A stretch of DNA of 64,000 nucleotides from an uncultured Ramlibacter sp. (GTDB taxonomy: Bacteria > Pseudomonadota > Gammaproteobacteria > Burkholderiales > Burkholderiaceae_C). Location: NCBI RefSeq assembly GCF_936925435.1, contig NZ_CAKZHQ010000051.1:62001-126000 (forward strand), in the 5' to 3' direction. The notes below the pieces were generated by a model. The model saw nothing but the letters and a program-made list of their open reading frames with translations, did no database searches and had not been told where the DNA came from. This document shows, piece after piece, positions 1 to 8,676 of the stretch. Position 1 is the first letter of the stretch. Every line of letters starts with the position of its first letter. Position numbers and translations under genes: made by a program.

Positions 1-2
1 TC

Positions 3-710
3 GCCTACAGCCAGGCCAAGTTCGGCTGCACGCCGGCCCAGTACGCGCAGGAGCTGGGCTGGCTGGGCCACGACGTCTGGCATGCCCACTGCGTCAAGCT
101 CGATGACGAGGGCATCTTCCTGTTCGCTGCCAGCCGCACCGGCGTCGCCCATTGCCCCTGCAGCAATATGCGCCTGGCCTCGGGCATCGCGCCTGTGCGC
201 CGCATGCTCGATGCCGGCGTGCCGGTGGGCCTGGGCGTGGACGGCAGCGCCAGCAACGACGGCGCCCAGCTGCTGGCCGAGGCGCGCCAGGCCCTGCTGC
301 TGGCCCGCGTGGCGCGCGCGCTGCAGCCGCCGGAGACGGACCCCACGGGCCGGACCTTCTTTGGCTGCGACCTGGGCCCGGCGCAGATGACGGCGCGCGA
401 CGCCCTGGCCCTGGCCACGCGCGGCGGCGCCCAGGTGCTGGGCCGCAGCGACATCGGCCACCTGGCGCCCGGCATGTGCGCCGACATGGCGCTGTACGAC
501 CTGCGCACTGCGGCGATGGCCGGCGCTGCGGTGCACGACCCGGTCGGTGCGCTGATGCTGTGCGCCAGCCCGCAGGCAGCCTGGACCATCGTCAATGGCC
601 GCGCCGTGGTGCGCGAAGGCCGGCTGGCCACTCTGGACCTGCCGCCCCTGCTGGAGCGCCACAACCGGCTGGCCATCGTGCTGGCCGAAGCGGCGCGCAG
701 CGCGCATTAG
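3..710 (+). CDS. 8-oxoguanine deaminase (amidohydrolase), 3' part only
   Basis: This is the C-terminal 235 residues of an amidohydrolase whose start lies before the window. Visible motifs are WHAHCVKLDDEGI (metal-ligand His and substrate region), HCPCSNMRLASG and GVDGSASNDG, whose Asp should be the catalytic metal ligand. This set matches 8-oxoguanine deaminases of the TRZ/ATZ group, which hydrolyse 8-oxoguanine to urate and ammonia in the cytosol. The composite C-terminal beta domain (GHLAPGMCADMALYD, then NGRAVVREG) is intact. Related chlorohydrolases act on triazines, so the substrate is inferred from motif similarity. It fits the purine-degradation genes found later in the window. Frame and stop codon are clear. 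Confidence 0.85.
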   Translation, partial: AYSQAKFGCTPAQYAQELGWLGHDVWHAHCVKLDDEGIFLFAASRTGVAHCPCSNMRLASGIAPVRRMLDAGVPVGLGVDGSASNDGAQLLAEARQALLLARVARALQPPETDPTGRTFFGCDLGPAQMTARDALALATRGGAQVLGRSDIGHLAPGMCADMALYDLRTAAMAGAAVHDPVGALMLCASPQAAWTIVNGRAVVREGRLATLDLPPLLERHNRLAIVLAEAARSAH

Positions 711-787
711 CCCGAACCATCCCCTGCGCGACACGCGGGGATTGGTGCCCAGCCTAAAATCACAGCGCCAGCCTGCAAAGGCTGGCA

Positions 788-945
788 GCGTTCTCAGGGC
801 GGGGTGCAATTCCCCACCGGCGGTATCCGTGCGCAAGCGCGGGAGCCCGCGAGCGCCCGGCCTGCGCCACAGCGCGTGCCGGGGTCAGCAGACCTGGTGC
901 GATGCCAGGGCCGACGGTCACAGTCCGGATGAAAGAGACGCGAAG
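788..945 (+). promoter_or_regulatory. FMN riboswitch (RFN element)
   Basis: The conserved RFN blocks occur in order: TTCTCAGGGCGGGGTG at 791, CAATTCCCCACCGGCGGTA at about 807, a variable GC-rich arm, GGTCAGCAGACCTGGTGCGA at about 883, then GACGGTCACAGTCCGGATGA and AAGAGACG at about 912-940. It lies about 90 nt upstream of ribH on the same strand. Such elements bind FMN and repress riboflavin synthesis or transport genes. No clear terminator with a U-tract is visible between element and start codon, so control may act on translation. Confidence 0.95.
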
Positions 946-1031
946 TCTGGCTGCCGCATGCGCCTCTGGTGCAGGCGGGGTCGGCCGTTCGCACGCGCCC
1001 TGATTCTGGCAACCAGCTCTTTGGCAACACC

Positions 1032-1532
1032 ATGAACCAGGCTTCTTCTGTCTCCGTCTCCGCTTCTTCCAACGGCAGCCGCATCCGCGTCGCCGTCATC
1101 TGTTCGTCCTGGCACCAGGACATCGTCCACCAGGCGCGCGACGCACTGCTGGCGGAGTTCGAGCGCGGCGGCCTGCCGTCCAGCCGGGTCGACCTGCTGG
1201 ACGTGCCCGGCGCGTTCGAGATCCCGCTGCTGGCCCGCAAGCTGGCGCGCAGCCGCCGCTACGACGCCATCATTGCCTGCGGCCTGGTGGTCAACGGCGG
1301 CATCTACCGCCATGAATTCGTCAGCAGCGCCGTCATCGACGGCCTGATGCGCGTGCAACTGGACACCGAGGTGCCGGTGCTGTCGGCGGTGCTGACGCCG
1401 CGCGACTTCCACGAGCACGAGGACCACCTGCGCTTTTTCAGGGAGCACTTCGTCAAGAAGGGCACGGAGGTGGCGCGCGCCTGCCTGGACACCATCGCCT
1501 GCCACCGGCAGTTCGACAACGTGCCGGCCTGA
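1032..1532 (+). CDS. ribH: 6,7-dimethyl-8-ribityllumazine synthase, RibH2 type
   Basis: This cytosolic enzyme condenses 5-amino-6-ribitylamino-uracil with dihydroxybutanone phosphate, the penultimate step of riboflavin synthesis. The 166-residue protein has VPGAFEIP (58-65) for substrate binding and GGIYRHEF (89-96), the form typical of the decameric type II enzymes (RibH2) rather than the common GxTxHY version. The ATG at 1032 was chosen because an upstream in-frame ATG at 969 adds a tail running into riboswitch-linked sequence. The gene appears monocistronic and directly controlled by the FMN riboswitch, which suggests a regulated second lumazine synthase. Confidence 0.92.
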   Translation: MNQASSVSVSASSNGSRIRVAVICSSWHQDIVHQARDALLAEFERGGLPSSRVDLLDVPGAFEIPLLARKLARSRRYDAIIACGLVVNGGIYRHEFVSSAVIDGLMRVQLDTEVPVLSAVLTPRDFHEHEDHLRFFREHFVKKGTEVARACLDTIACHRQFDNVPA

Positions 1533-1543
1533 GGACGCGCGCG

Positions 1544-1561
1544 GGCCCGCTGCTGCGGGCC
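1544..1561. terminator. Hairpin between convergent genes, possible bidirectional terminator
   Basis: GGCCCGC-TGCT-GCGGGCC forms a perfect 7-bp GC stem with a 4-nt loop between the convergent ribH and the downstream minus-strand gene. No T-tract follows on either strand, so this is only a candidate. Confidence 0.35.
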
Positions 1562-1568
1562 GGGAGGC

Positions 1569-2165
1569 TTACTTCTTGGCGGGAGCCTTGTCGACCGCGA
1601 TGGCCACGGCTTCGATGAAGACGGCCTCGACCTGGTCGCCGACCTTGATGTCGGCCAGCTGCTTGGGATCTTCCACCTTCAGGTCGACCGTGCGTTCCGG
1701 TCCGCGCAGGCGTACCGTCTTTTTTGCCTGGTCGATCGAGACCACATCGGCGATGACGCGGATCTCACGCGCTGCCGCGGCGGCGGGCGCCTCGCCCGGC
1801 TTGGCGCGGACCGCGCCTTCGGTTTCGGTCTTGGTGCGGGTGGCGCCGCCGTTCTTCTTGAGCTCCAGCGCCACGGCCACGGTGTGGCTGAGCGTCACCT
1901 GGTCGCCGGCCTTGACCTGGGCCAGGTTTTTCACATCGGGGCTGGCGGTAAAGCTGTAGACCGATCCGTCGGCCCCGCGCAGCTTGACCTTGCGCGTGGT
2001 CTGGTCGATCGATTCGACCACGGCGGTGGTCCGCGCATCGGCCACGATGGCACCGGCGCCTTGTGCCTTGGCACCGCCGACGGTGAGGGTCTGGGCCTGG
2101 GTGGCGGGCGCGACGGCCGCGAACAGGGCCGCGGCGATGAAGGGGGTCAGGTTTTTCAGGTGCAT
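1569..2165 (-). CDS. Exported protein of unknown function with two similar halves
   Basis: The 198-residue protein begins with a signal peptide (MHLKNLTPFIAAALFAAVAP, cleavage near ATQA-Q). The mature part holds two related units of about 60 residues. The first has VVESIDQTTRKVKLRG and VKAGDQVTL; the second has VVSIDQAKKTVRLRG and IKVGDQVEA. Each unit looks like a small beta-barrel, as in DUF5666-type periplasmic proteins, and an Ala/Lys/Glu-rich linker joins them. The ATG at 2165 follows a good ribosome site and gives the signal peptide directly. It is convergent with ribH. No enzyme motif is seen, and a periplasmic binding or structural role is a guess. Confidence 0.7.
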   Translation of the reverse strand: MHLKNLTPFIAAALFAAVAPATQAQTLTVGGAKAQGAGAIVADARTTAVVESIDQTTRKVKLRGADGSVYSFTASPDVKNLAQVKAGDQVTLSHTVAVALELKKNGGATRTKTETEGAVRAKPGEAPAAAAAREIRVIADVVSIDQAKKTVRLRGPERTVDLKVEDPKQLADIKVGDQVEAVFIEAVAIAVDKAPAKK

Positions 2166-2241
2166 GGTGATCTCCAGTGTTGCAGCGAGGATAGGAGTGC
2201 GCCGCCCGGCAGGCCATTGCCCTTTGGTCGCATGCCTGGGT

Positions 2242-2275
2242 AGCGCCACCGCCCTTTTGCCGGGCGGGTGGCGCT
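2242..2275 (-). terminator. Strong hairpin downstream of the DUF4214/RTX gene
   Basis: AGCGCCACCGCCC and GGGCGGGTGGCGCT pair almost perfectly (one bulge) around a 7-nt loop, 6 bp beyond the stop codon of the minus-strand gene at 2281. A clear T-tract is missing, which is common in very GC-rich genomes. Confidence 0.5.
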
Positions 2276-2280
2276 GCCGT

Positions 2281-4443
2281 TCAGCCGAAACTCGCCAGGT
2301 ATGGTGCGGTCGAGGTTCCGACCAGGCCAACGACGGTGTCGGCAGTTGGGTCGTACGTCGTATCCTCGGCGCGGTTCTGGATGACGTAGATGGCTCCCGT
2401 GCCGGCCAAGGAAGCGCCATTGAGCGTGACGGCGATGGTGTCGCCCACCTGGCCCCAGAAATTCGCATGGACTGCAATCTGTGCGGCAACGGCGGTTGCG
2501 ATGTCGGTTGCCAGCGTGCCGGCGGTCGTTCCGGTGGAAGCGAAGGCAGCGGCGACGGAGAAGTTGGCCGTCCCCGTGGTGGCGATGATGGAGGTCGGCC
2601 TCGTGGCCAGTTTCAGCACATCCCATGCCGGCTGGAGGTTGGTCTGGAAGTCGGTGATGGTCACCAGCGAGGTGTTGAGTGACTCGGTCGCGCCGATGAC
2701 GAAGGTGTCGTACTCCGCGCCGCCGGTCAGCACGTCCGCGCCCCCACCGCCTGAGATGGTGTCCCTGCCGGCGCCTGTGGTGATGGTGTTTGCACCGGCC
2801 GTGGCAGTGACCGTGAGGTTTCCCGAGGAGCTTGACGCGAGATTGCCGGCGGTCAGGGAGACCGTCGCCGCATGCGTGCCGGCCAGCGTCAGCGTCTGCC
2901 CCGCTAGCAGCGCGTCGGCATTGACCGTCTGGCCGCTGCCGCCGGTGGTCACGCTGTTGGCGCCTGCCGCCAACTGGAAGAATTCAACGCCGTCCGCCAA
3001 CGTGGCACCGCCGGTCAAGGCTGTTGTCAGGATGATCTTCTCGGCGTTCGCTCCGGTGCCGGCGGCGGTGACGCCGGTGAAAGCGAGGTACTGGGCCGCC
3101 GTCATGCTGACGTCGTTGGTGCCTGTCACTGACGTCGCGTCGAAGTTCAGCTGCGTGATGTTGCTGATTGCGGCCTGTGACAGGTTCGCCAGGTCCCTGA
3201 CGTTCAGGGTGTTGGCGGCGCCTGTACCGCCGTCCAGGACGCTGGTGGCGTTCAATGAGAGCTGTCCCACATTGAACGTGTCGGCCGCTATGGAACCGGA
3301 GACCTGCTGGACGGTGCTGCCCAGCGTGAAGGTCGAGGCCGCCTGCAGGATGTACTTTTCGATGTTGGACAAGCCTGAGCCGTTGAAGGCGGTGGTCAAG
3401 GTGATGCTTTCACCGCCCGCTCCGTTGGCGGCGACGTTCATGCTGATGAACAGCGCATGCTGGGCTGCCGTCATCGTCAGGTCATTGGTCCCGGCAACGC
3501 CGGTGCTGTCGAACGTCAGACGGACAAAGTTGCTGAGCGTGGCACCGGAAAGGTCCGCGCCGTCCCTGACTTCAATGGCGTTGCCGAAGGGGGCGCCGCC
3601 GTTGAGATTGCCCGTTGCCCGCAATGCCAGCACCTTGACGGTATCGTCGCCCGAGCCGCCGGTGACCGAGTCGCCGGCGGCGTTCAAGGTGACCGTGGTC
3701 GCGCCGGCATAGCCCGCTGCGCTGAAGCTCGTCACGCTGTTGGTCAGCGAGCCGGACGATGCAGTCACGGGGCTGGCGGCACGCGTGGCTGCGCCATTGA
3801 GGGTGTAGACGAAGGCGTCGGTGGATGTGCCCGACAGGCTCACCGCGTGCGTGGCTTCGACCAGCGTGAAGGGCGCCGGGGCCGGAGCCGGAGCCGACGG
3901 TGCGGGGGCTGGTGCTGGCGGGTTGGTGGCCAGGCCCACCTGATGAAGCAGGGCGCTGTTGGCGGCGAACAGGCTGGCAGCGGTCGCATCCACGGTTTTG
4001 AGAAAGGCTCTTGCGCTTGCGGCGGCAGCCGCGCCCGAGTAACCCGCGATTTCCGCGGGAGTGTCCAGCTGGACCACGAAGGCGGTTGCAACCGCGACTT
4101 TGTTCTGCACCGCCGTCCGGTCCGAGTTCTGCGCGCCTTGCAGGATGGCCAGCGCGGCGGATGCGGCGGTCAGCCGGCCCGAAGTGATTTCCGCGGACCA
4201 GTAGCTCAGGGCGTCGGGTTCGGCGTCGCGATTGAAAAGATTCTGGTAGATCGCGTTGATCGGCGCGCTGCCGGAAGCGCTGCCATACAGGGCGATCGAC
4301 TCCGCCGAAGTGCTGAAGTCGGCTGAGACCGTCTGAAGGCTGAAGGCAGGGTTGGACGTGTAGTACGCCAGGCCAGCGGCGTCGGGAGGACGGCCGAAGT
4401 AGGCCAGGTACAGCTCGATGAGCTCAGATTTGGAAACAGACAA
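2281..4443 (-). CDS. DUF4214 protein with RTX-like C-terminus, probably surface or secreted
   Basis: The 720-residue protein opens with a DUF4214 domain (LYLAYFGRPPDAAGLAYY, then IYQNLFNRDAEPDALSYW). A Pro/Ala linker follows near residue 190. After that come Thr/Ser/Ala/Gly-rich repeats containing recurrent NDLTMTAAQ- or NDVSMTAAQ-like units. The C-terminal region carries RTX-type glycine motifs (TGAGRDTISGGGGADVLTGG). There is no N-terminal signal peptide, which suits type I secretion, and the pattern resembles S-layer or adhesion-like proteins. The proposed start is TTG at 4443, 5-6 nt after AGGGG and giving MSVSKSELIELY. ATGs further upstream (4602) would overlap the divergent gene's promoter. 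No secretion genes are adjacent. Confidence 0.75.
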   Translation of the reverse strand: MSVSKSELIELYLAYFGRPPDAAGLAYYTSNPAFSLQTVSADFSTSAESIALYGSASGSAPINAIYQNLFNRDAEPDALSYWSAEITSGRLTAASAALAILQGAQNSDRTAVQNKVAVATAFVVQLDTPAEIAGYSGAAAAASARAFLKTVDATAASLFAANSALLHQVGLATNPPAPAPAPSAPAPAPAPFTLVEATHAVSLSGTSTDAFVYTLNGAATRAASPVTASSGSLTNSVTSFSAAGYAGATTVTLNAAGDSVTGGSGDDTVKVLALRATGNLNGGAPFGNAIEVRDGADLSGATLSNFVRLTFDSTGVAGTNDLTMTAAQHALFISMNVAANGAGGESITLTTAFNGSGLSNIEKYILQAASTFTLGSTVQQVSGSIAADTFNVGQLSLNATSVLDGGTGAANTLNVRDLANLSQAAISNITQLNFDATSVTGTNDVSMTAAQYLAFTGVTAAGTGANAEKIILTTALTGGATLADGVEFFQLAAGANSVTTGGSGQTVNADALLAGQTLTLAGTHAATVSLTAGNLASSSSGNLTVTATAGANTITTGAGRDTISGGGGADVLTGGAEYDTFVIGATESLNTSLVTITDFQTNLQPAWDVLKLATRPTSIIATTGTANFSVAAAFASTGTTAGTLATDIATAVAAQIAVHANFWGQVGDTIAVTLNGASLAGTGAIYVIQNRAEDTTYDPTADTVVGLVGTSTAPYLASFG

Positions 4444-4604
4444 ACTAACCCCTGAAAGACGGATGGGCTTGGCAGCCGCTTGAAGGTGAAGCGCACCAGC
4501 GACGCTGCAGAAAAGGGAGCCCATTGCCCCTGGGATCGACTGCTTTCGAACGGGCATGATTATGCTTACAGTTGGCAGCGTCACAATCGGCGCAGGAGAC
4601 AAGA

Positions 4605-5921
4605 ATGACCGCGCCCGACCCCGCCACCCAGCCCCGCGCCTTCCTCGAGCACCTGTACCAGGCGGCCGTGCTGCGGGCCCTGCCCCTGCACACCATGGCG
4701 GGCTTTCTGCCGCCGCCGCCCAAGGGCCGGACCATCGTGCTGGGCGCGGGCAAGGCCGGCGGCTCGATGGCCCAAGCGGTCGAGGCCCTGTGGCCGGCCG
4801 ATGCGCCGCTGCAAGGCCTGGTCGTCACCCGCTACCACCACATCCCGCCGCGCCCCGCCGGCCTGGCGCAGCGGCTGGAGTTGGTCGAGGCCTCCCATCC
4901 CGTGCCCGATGCCGCCGGCCAGGACGCGGCCCAGCGCATCCTGGCGATGACCCAGGGCCTGACGGCCGATGACCTGGTGCTGTGCCTGATCTCGGGCGGC
5001 GGATCGGCCCTGCTGACGCTGCCGGCCGAGGGCCTGACGCTGGAAGACAAGCAGCGCATCAACCGCGACCTTCTCAACAGCGGCGCCAACATCGGCGAGA
5101 TGAACTGCGTGCGCAAGCACCTGTCGCGCATCAAGGGTGGCCGCCTGGCCGCGGCCTGCGCGCCGGCCCGCGTGGTGACGCTCACCATCAGCGACGTGCC
5201 GGGCGACGACCCCTCGGTCATCGCCAGCGGCCCCACCGTGGCCGATGCGACGAGCTGTGCCGATGCGCTCGCCATCCTGCAGCGCTATGGCATCGCCGTG
5301 CCCGGCGGCATCATGCGCCTGCTGGAGCAGGGCGCCCTGGAGACCCCCAAGCCGGGTGATCGTGCCTTCGACGGCCACCAGGTGCATTTGATCGCCACGC
5401 CCCAGCAGTCGCTGGAGGCGGCCGCCGCTGCGGCCCGCGCCGCCGGCATCGATGCCCACATCCTGTCCGACGAAATGGAAGGCGAGTCGCGCGAGGTCGG
5501 CAAGGTCCATGCCGCGCTGGCACGCGCTGTGGCCCAGCGTGGCCAGCCCTTTGGCAAACCCTGCGTCATCCTGTCGGGCGGCGAGACCACGGTGACGGTG
5601 AAGAAGCGGGCCGAGGGCGCGCCCAAGGGCCGCGGTGGCCGTGCCGGCGAGTTTTGCCTGGGCCTGGCCCAGGCCCTGCAAGGTCAGCCCCATGTCTGGG
5701 CGCTGGCGGCCGACACCGACGGCATCGATGGCGTGGAAGACAACGCCGGCGCCTTCGTCGCGCCCGACACCCTGGCGCGGGCGCAAGTCCTGGGCATGAA
5801 GGCCTCGGCCTTCCTGGACCGCAACGACGCCTACGGCTGGTTCAGCGCCCTGGGCGACCTGGTGGTCACCGGGCCGACCCACACCAACGTCAACGACTTC
5901 CGGGCAATGCTGGTGCTGTGA
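4605..5921 (+). CDS. Glycerate 2-kinase (MOFRL family)
   Basis: This cytosolic enzyme phosphorylates D-glycerate to 2-phosphoglycerate in glyoxylate, tartrate or hydroxypyruvate use. The family is often mislabelled hydroxypyruvate reductase (TtuD). The 438-residue protein has the N-terminal nucleotide-binding half (IVLGAGKAGGSMAQA; LISGGGSALL; NIGEMNCVRKHLSRIKGG) and the C-terminal MOFRL domain (ILSGGETTVTV, RGGRAGEFCLGLA, DTDGIDGVEDNAGA). ATG 4605 follows AGGAGAC with correct spacing. It is divergent from the DUF4214/RTX gene. Possible links to purine-derived glyoxylate are inferred only. Confidence 0.92.
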   Translation: MTAPDPATQPRAFLEHLYQAAVLRALPLHTMAGFLPPPPKGRTIVLGAGKAGGSMAQAVEALWPADAPLQGLVVTRYHHIPPRPAGLAQRLELVEASHPVPDAAGQDAAQRILAMTQGLTADDLVLCLISGGGSALLTLPAEGLTLEDKQRINRDLLNSGANIGEMNCVRKHLSRIKGGRLAAACAPARVVTLTISDVPGDDPSVIASGPTVADATSCADALAILQRYGIAVPGGIMRLLEQGALETPKPGDRAFDGHQVHLIATPQQSLEAAAAAARAAGIDAHILSDEMEGESREVGKVHAALARAVAQRGQPFGKPCVILSGGETTVTVKKRAEGAPKGRGGRAGEFCLGLAQALQGQPHVWALAADTDGIDGVEDNAGAFVAPDTLARAQVLGMKASAFLDRNDAYGWFSALGDLVVTGPTHTNVNDFRAMLVL

Positions 5922-5946
5922 GCAGTGACCTGCCCTTGCTCGGAGC

Positions 5947-7617
5947 TCAGCGGCGCATCAGGCTGACGCGGGCGGCGTTGCACTGTTCGCCGGTTTCATA
6001 GGAAGCGCGGTAGTTGTAGCCTGCTGCGCCGCAGAAGGTGTCATTGACGTCGGAGGGGCCGGCGCATTCGGCCTCCACCAGCGTGCGCACCTGCCCCGCC
6101 ATGAGCGCGTCGAGCGATTGGTACGTCATGGTGCAGACGTGATAACGAAGGCCCTCGCCAAAGCCGTTGGCGCCCGGGCTGCTGGTGCCTGCGACGATGC
6201 CTGTGCTGCCCGCCGTGCCGCAGGACGTCGCCTCGAACGCGTTGCGGGTGGTCAGGATCATCTTGGCGTACACGTCGTTGTACTCGGCGTTTGCCTGGGA
6301 GACCAATCCGCGCTGGCACGCGGCGACGATCTGCTGGAGCCGCAGGTCTGCTTGCGCGACGAAAGAGGACACCTGGATGCCGCAGGCATTGGCCTGGGTC
6401 CTTTCTGCCGCGGAAATCCGGTCCGTGAAATTGCAGCCCGAACTTGAGCCGCTGGTACCGCTGCCGCCAACACTTGGCGGCGTGATCTGGCGTTCCGTGA
6501 ACGGGATGCCGTTGCGGATCGCAGGCGCCACGTTGGCCTTGTTCTCTGGAGATTCGGAAAACCCGATCAGTGTGTCTGCGCGGCTGCCCCCCTGCCCGTC
6601 GATCCGGTCAACGTGGTACTGCAAGCCGCCCGCATCGGGCGCGCGATTCAGGACGTTGGCATACAGCTGGGTGATGAACTGGCTGGTCGTGAGCGAGCCG
6701 TACTTGCTCTGGAACTCCGGGCTGTTGATGAAGTTGCGCGCGACGCTGCTCATGGGCAGGTTGAGTGTTTCCACTTCTGCGATCTGGTAGCCCAATCCCT
6801 GGGCGTCGGGTACGCGGCCAAAGGCGGCGCGGTACAGGCGGTACACCGCCCCCGGCGGGCCATCCACGTTCGTGCTGACCACCGAATCGGAAAACTTGAC
6901 CTGCTGCGCATTGGGATACCAGCGTCCCACGCCAGACCGGGAAGCGATCGCGATTCCCTGGTCAAGCTTGAGGGTGCCATAGGACTGCACGGACAGACCC
7001 AGGCTGGGGTTGGCGGTTTCCATGCGCTTGAAGCCGTAGCCAACATAAATGTTGTCCAAGTAGACATTGGAACCGGTGATGTGCACCCGGAAGTTGCCCG
7101 TGGCAAAAAACTGCCGTGGCGCGGGCCTGAGCTGGACGCGCAGAGTGCCGGAGCCGTTGGCGCCGCCGTCGAGCAGCGGCCATGGCCCGTCCTGAACGCT
7201 GCCTGGCGTGACGGAGACCTGGAGGTGAGGATCCGTGCCCGCGCTGCGGTAGCTGACCTCCAAAATGGGCTGGACCTGATTACCCTGCAGGCCTGGAATC
7301 GAGATGTCCTGATAGACAGCCGCGTTGGCCCCGTTCAGGTACAGCACCTTGTCGATCTTGTTGGTCACGTAGGGTGCGTTGACAACCGTGAAGCCTTGTC
7401 CGCTCCATGAGGCTGTGCCTTGTTCGAAGTGGCCATTGGTCACCAGGTTGCAGCACATTGCCTCCTCGCCCAGTGCCGTCGGAGCCTGTGGCGCCTGGGC
7501 AGCAGATTGTGGTGCACCCGCGACCAAGTCAGGTGTGGGCTCCTGGCTCCCTCCGCACGACGCCAGGAGAACCAGTGCACTTTGTGCGGCAACCAGACGA
7601 AGGCTCTGCATGAACAT
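5947..7617 (-). CDS. DUF4214-containing lipoprotein with a beta-sandwich-like N-terminal region
   Basis: The 556-residue precursor has a lipoprotein signal with Cys21 in LLASCGG, so it is probably anchored in the outer membrane. Residues about 50-190 look like a jelly-roll or carbohydrate-binding-type module (NLVTNGHFEQGTASWSG, VYQDISIPG). A DUF4214 unit follows at about 260-375 (LYRAAFGRVPDAQGLGYQ, LYANVLNRAPDAGGLQYH, GFSESPENKANV). The last 150 residues hold several Cys and no family I recognise. ATG 7617 lies 7 nt after an AGG. It is the second of three DUF4214 genes in 9 kb and is convergent with the glycerate kinase. Confidence 0.75.
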   Translation of the reverse strand: MFMQSLRLVAAQSALVLLASCGGSQEPTPDLVAGAPQSAAQAPQAPTALGEEAMCCNLVTNGHFEQGTASWSGQGFTVVNAPYVTNKIDKVLYLNGANAAVYQDISIPGLQGNQVQPILEVSYRSAGTDPHLQVSVTPGSVQDGPWPLLDGGANGSGTLRVQLRPAPRQFFATGNFRVHITGSNVYLDNIYVGYGFKRMETANPSLGLSVQSYGTLKLDQGIAIASRSGVGRWYPNAQQVKFSDSVVSTNVDGPPGAVYRLYRAAFGRVPDAQGLGYQIAEVETLNLPMSSVARNFINSPEFQSKYGSLTTSQFITQLYANVLNRAPDAGGLQYHVDRIDGQGGSRADTLIGFSESPENKANVAPAIRNGIPFTERQITPPSVGGSGTSGSSSGCNFTDRISAAERTQANACGIQVSSFVAQADLRLQQIVAACQRGLVSQANAEYNDVYAKMILTTRNAFEATSCGTAGSTGIVAGTSSPGANGFGEGLRYHVCTMTYQSLDALMAGQVRTLVEAECAGPSDVNDTFCGAAGYNYRASYETGEQCNAARVSLMRR

Positions 7618-7782
7618 GGTGGTACCTGCAAGGGAGGAAACGCGGGCGGAGCGCCGACAATGAGGGTGGCCCAGAAGGCCTCCTCTGGCTATCCCCCAGT
7701 TGTGGGGTATGCCGGCCTGGCCTGGGCGTGTAGCGCGCACGTGCCTGGAGGCAAAGATCGTCGCCCAACCCGGCCGGCGCGG

Positions 7783-8622
7783 CTAGCGCGGGCCTGCGGC
7801 GCGGCCGCGCTTGGGCTGGTCGGCCAGGTTGCCCCAGGTGCCGACGTTGGCGCCTTTGAGCAGGGGCGAGGCATGGCCCGACACCGCCAGCTCCTGCGCG
7901 GCCGACAGAAGGGCCGGCGCGAACTGCTTCATGCGTGCCAGCGTCAGCCGCGACGAGGGCCCGGCCACCACGATCACGCCCGTGGCGGGCTCGCCGGCCT
8001 TTTGCACCGGCGCCGCCATCGAACTCATGCCCGGCGCGTAGGCCTCCTGGATGATGCTGAAGCCGCGATGGCGGGCCTCGTCCAGCACCTTGAGCAAGGC
8101 CTTGACGCTGGTTGGCGCGTTCGGCCCGTAGTGCTTGGGGTCGCCCATCCCCTGGTGCGTGACGAACTCGATCGCCAGGTCCTCGGGCAGGGTCATCAGC
8201 CAGGCCTGGCCGGCGGCGCTGCACGACAGGCGCAGGTCGATGCCCATGTCGGGGTCGTACAGCAGGCCCGAGCGCGCGCCCTGGGCCTTGGCCACCAGGG
8301 TCAGGCGCTCGCCGTCGACGATGGCCAGGCGCACCATTTCCTCGGTGGCCTGGGCCAAGCGGTGGATCACCGGCTGCGCGATATCGACCACGCCCGACTT
8401 GCTCAGGAAGCTCAGGCCCATGGATGCCATCTTGGTGGTCAGCGCGTAGTCGCCGCGCGGCAGCTGGCGGACGTAGCCGTAGCGGATCAGTTCGTGCAGC
8501 GTGCGGTGGCAGCCGCTGCGCAGCTGGTTCAGCTCGGTGGCGATGGTGGCCAGGGCGGCGCCCTCGGGGCAGTCGGTCAGGTATTCCAGGATCGCCAGTG
8601 CCTTTTCCATTGCGCCGCTCAT
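7783..8622 (-). CDS. IclR-family transcriptional regulator
   Basis: The 279-residue protein has an N-terminal winged helix-turn-helix (about 5-65: ALAILEYLTDCPEGAALATIA, then HRTLHELIRYGYV) and a C-terminal IclR effector domain (about 80-260: VIHRLAQATEEMVRLAIVDG, LSCSAAGQAWL, GFSIIQEAYAPGMSSMAAPV). Such proteins bind small aromatic or acidic ligands and control adjacent catabolic genes. It is divergent from the gene at 8755. The 130-bp gap contains a perfect inverted repeat that is a likely operator for both directions. Confidence 0.9.
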   Translation of the reverse strand: MSGAMEKALAILEYLTDCPEGAALATIATELNQLRSGCHRTLHELIRYGYVRQLPRGDYALTTKMASMGLSFLSKSGVVDIAQPVIHRLAQATEEMVRLAIVDGERLTLVAKAQGARSGLLYDPDMGIDLRLSCSAAGQAWLMTLPEDLAIEFVTHQGMGDPKHYGPNAPTSVKALLKVLDEARHRGFSIIQEAYAPGMSSMAAPVQKAGEPATGVIVVAGPSSRLTLARMKQFAPALLSAAQELAVSGHASPLLKGANVGTWGNLADQPKRGRAAGPR

Positions 8623-8633
8623 GGGGATCCTGT

Positions 8634-8676
8634 CGTTCAAAATTTGAACGCTAGCAGAAATTTGAATGGCGTTCAA
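8634..8676. promoter_or_regulatory. Putative IclR operators
   Basis: CGTTCAAAATTTGAACG (8634-8650) is a perfect inverted repeat with 8-bp arms around one base. A second, related repeat TTGAATGGCGTTCAA (8662-8676) has 5-bp arms. Both lie between the divergent IclR gene and the gene at 8755, and both use the same GTTCAA/TTGAAC half-site. Binding by the neighbouring IclR protein is inferred from position and symmetry. Confidence 0.7.

Noticed and set aside
4444-4602. Longer N-terminus for the DUF4214/RTX protein (ATG 4602)
   Set aside because: The extra 53 residues look like promoter DNA and the family normally starts close to the SELIELYLAYFGRP motif; TTG 4443 has a good ribosome site.
7686-7706. 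CCCCAGTTGTGGGG palindrome upstream of the DUF4214 lipoprotein
   Set aside because: Only a 5-bp arm, not shared by the other two DUF4214 promoters, and no matching regulator nearby.
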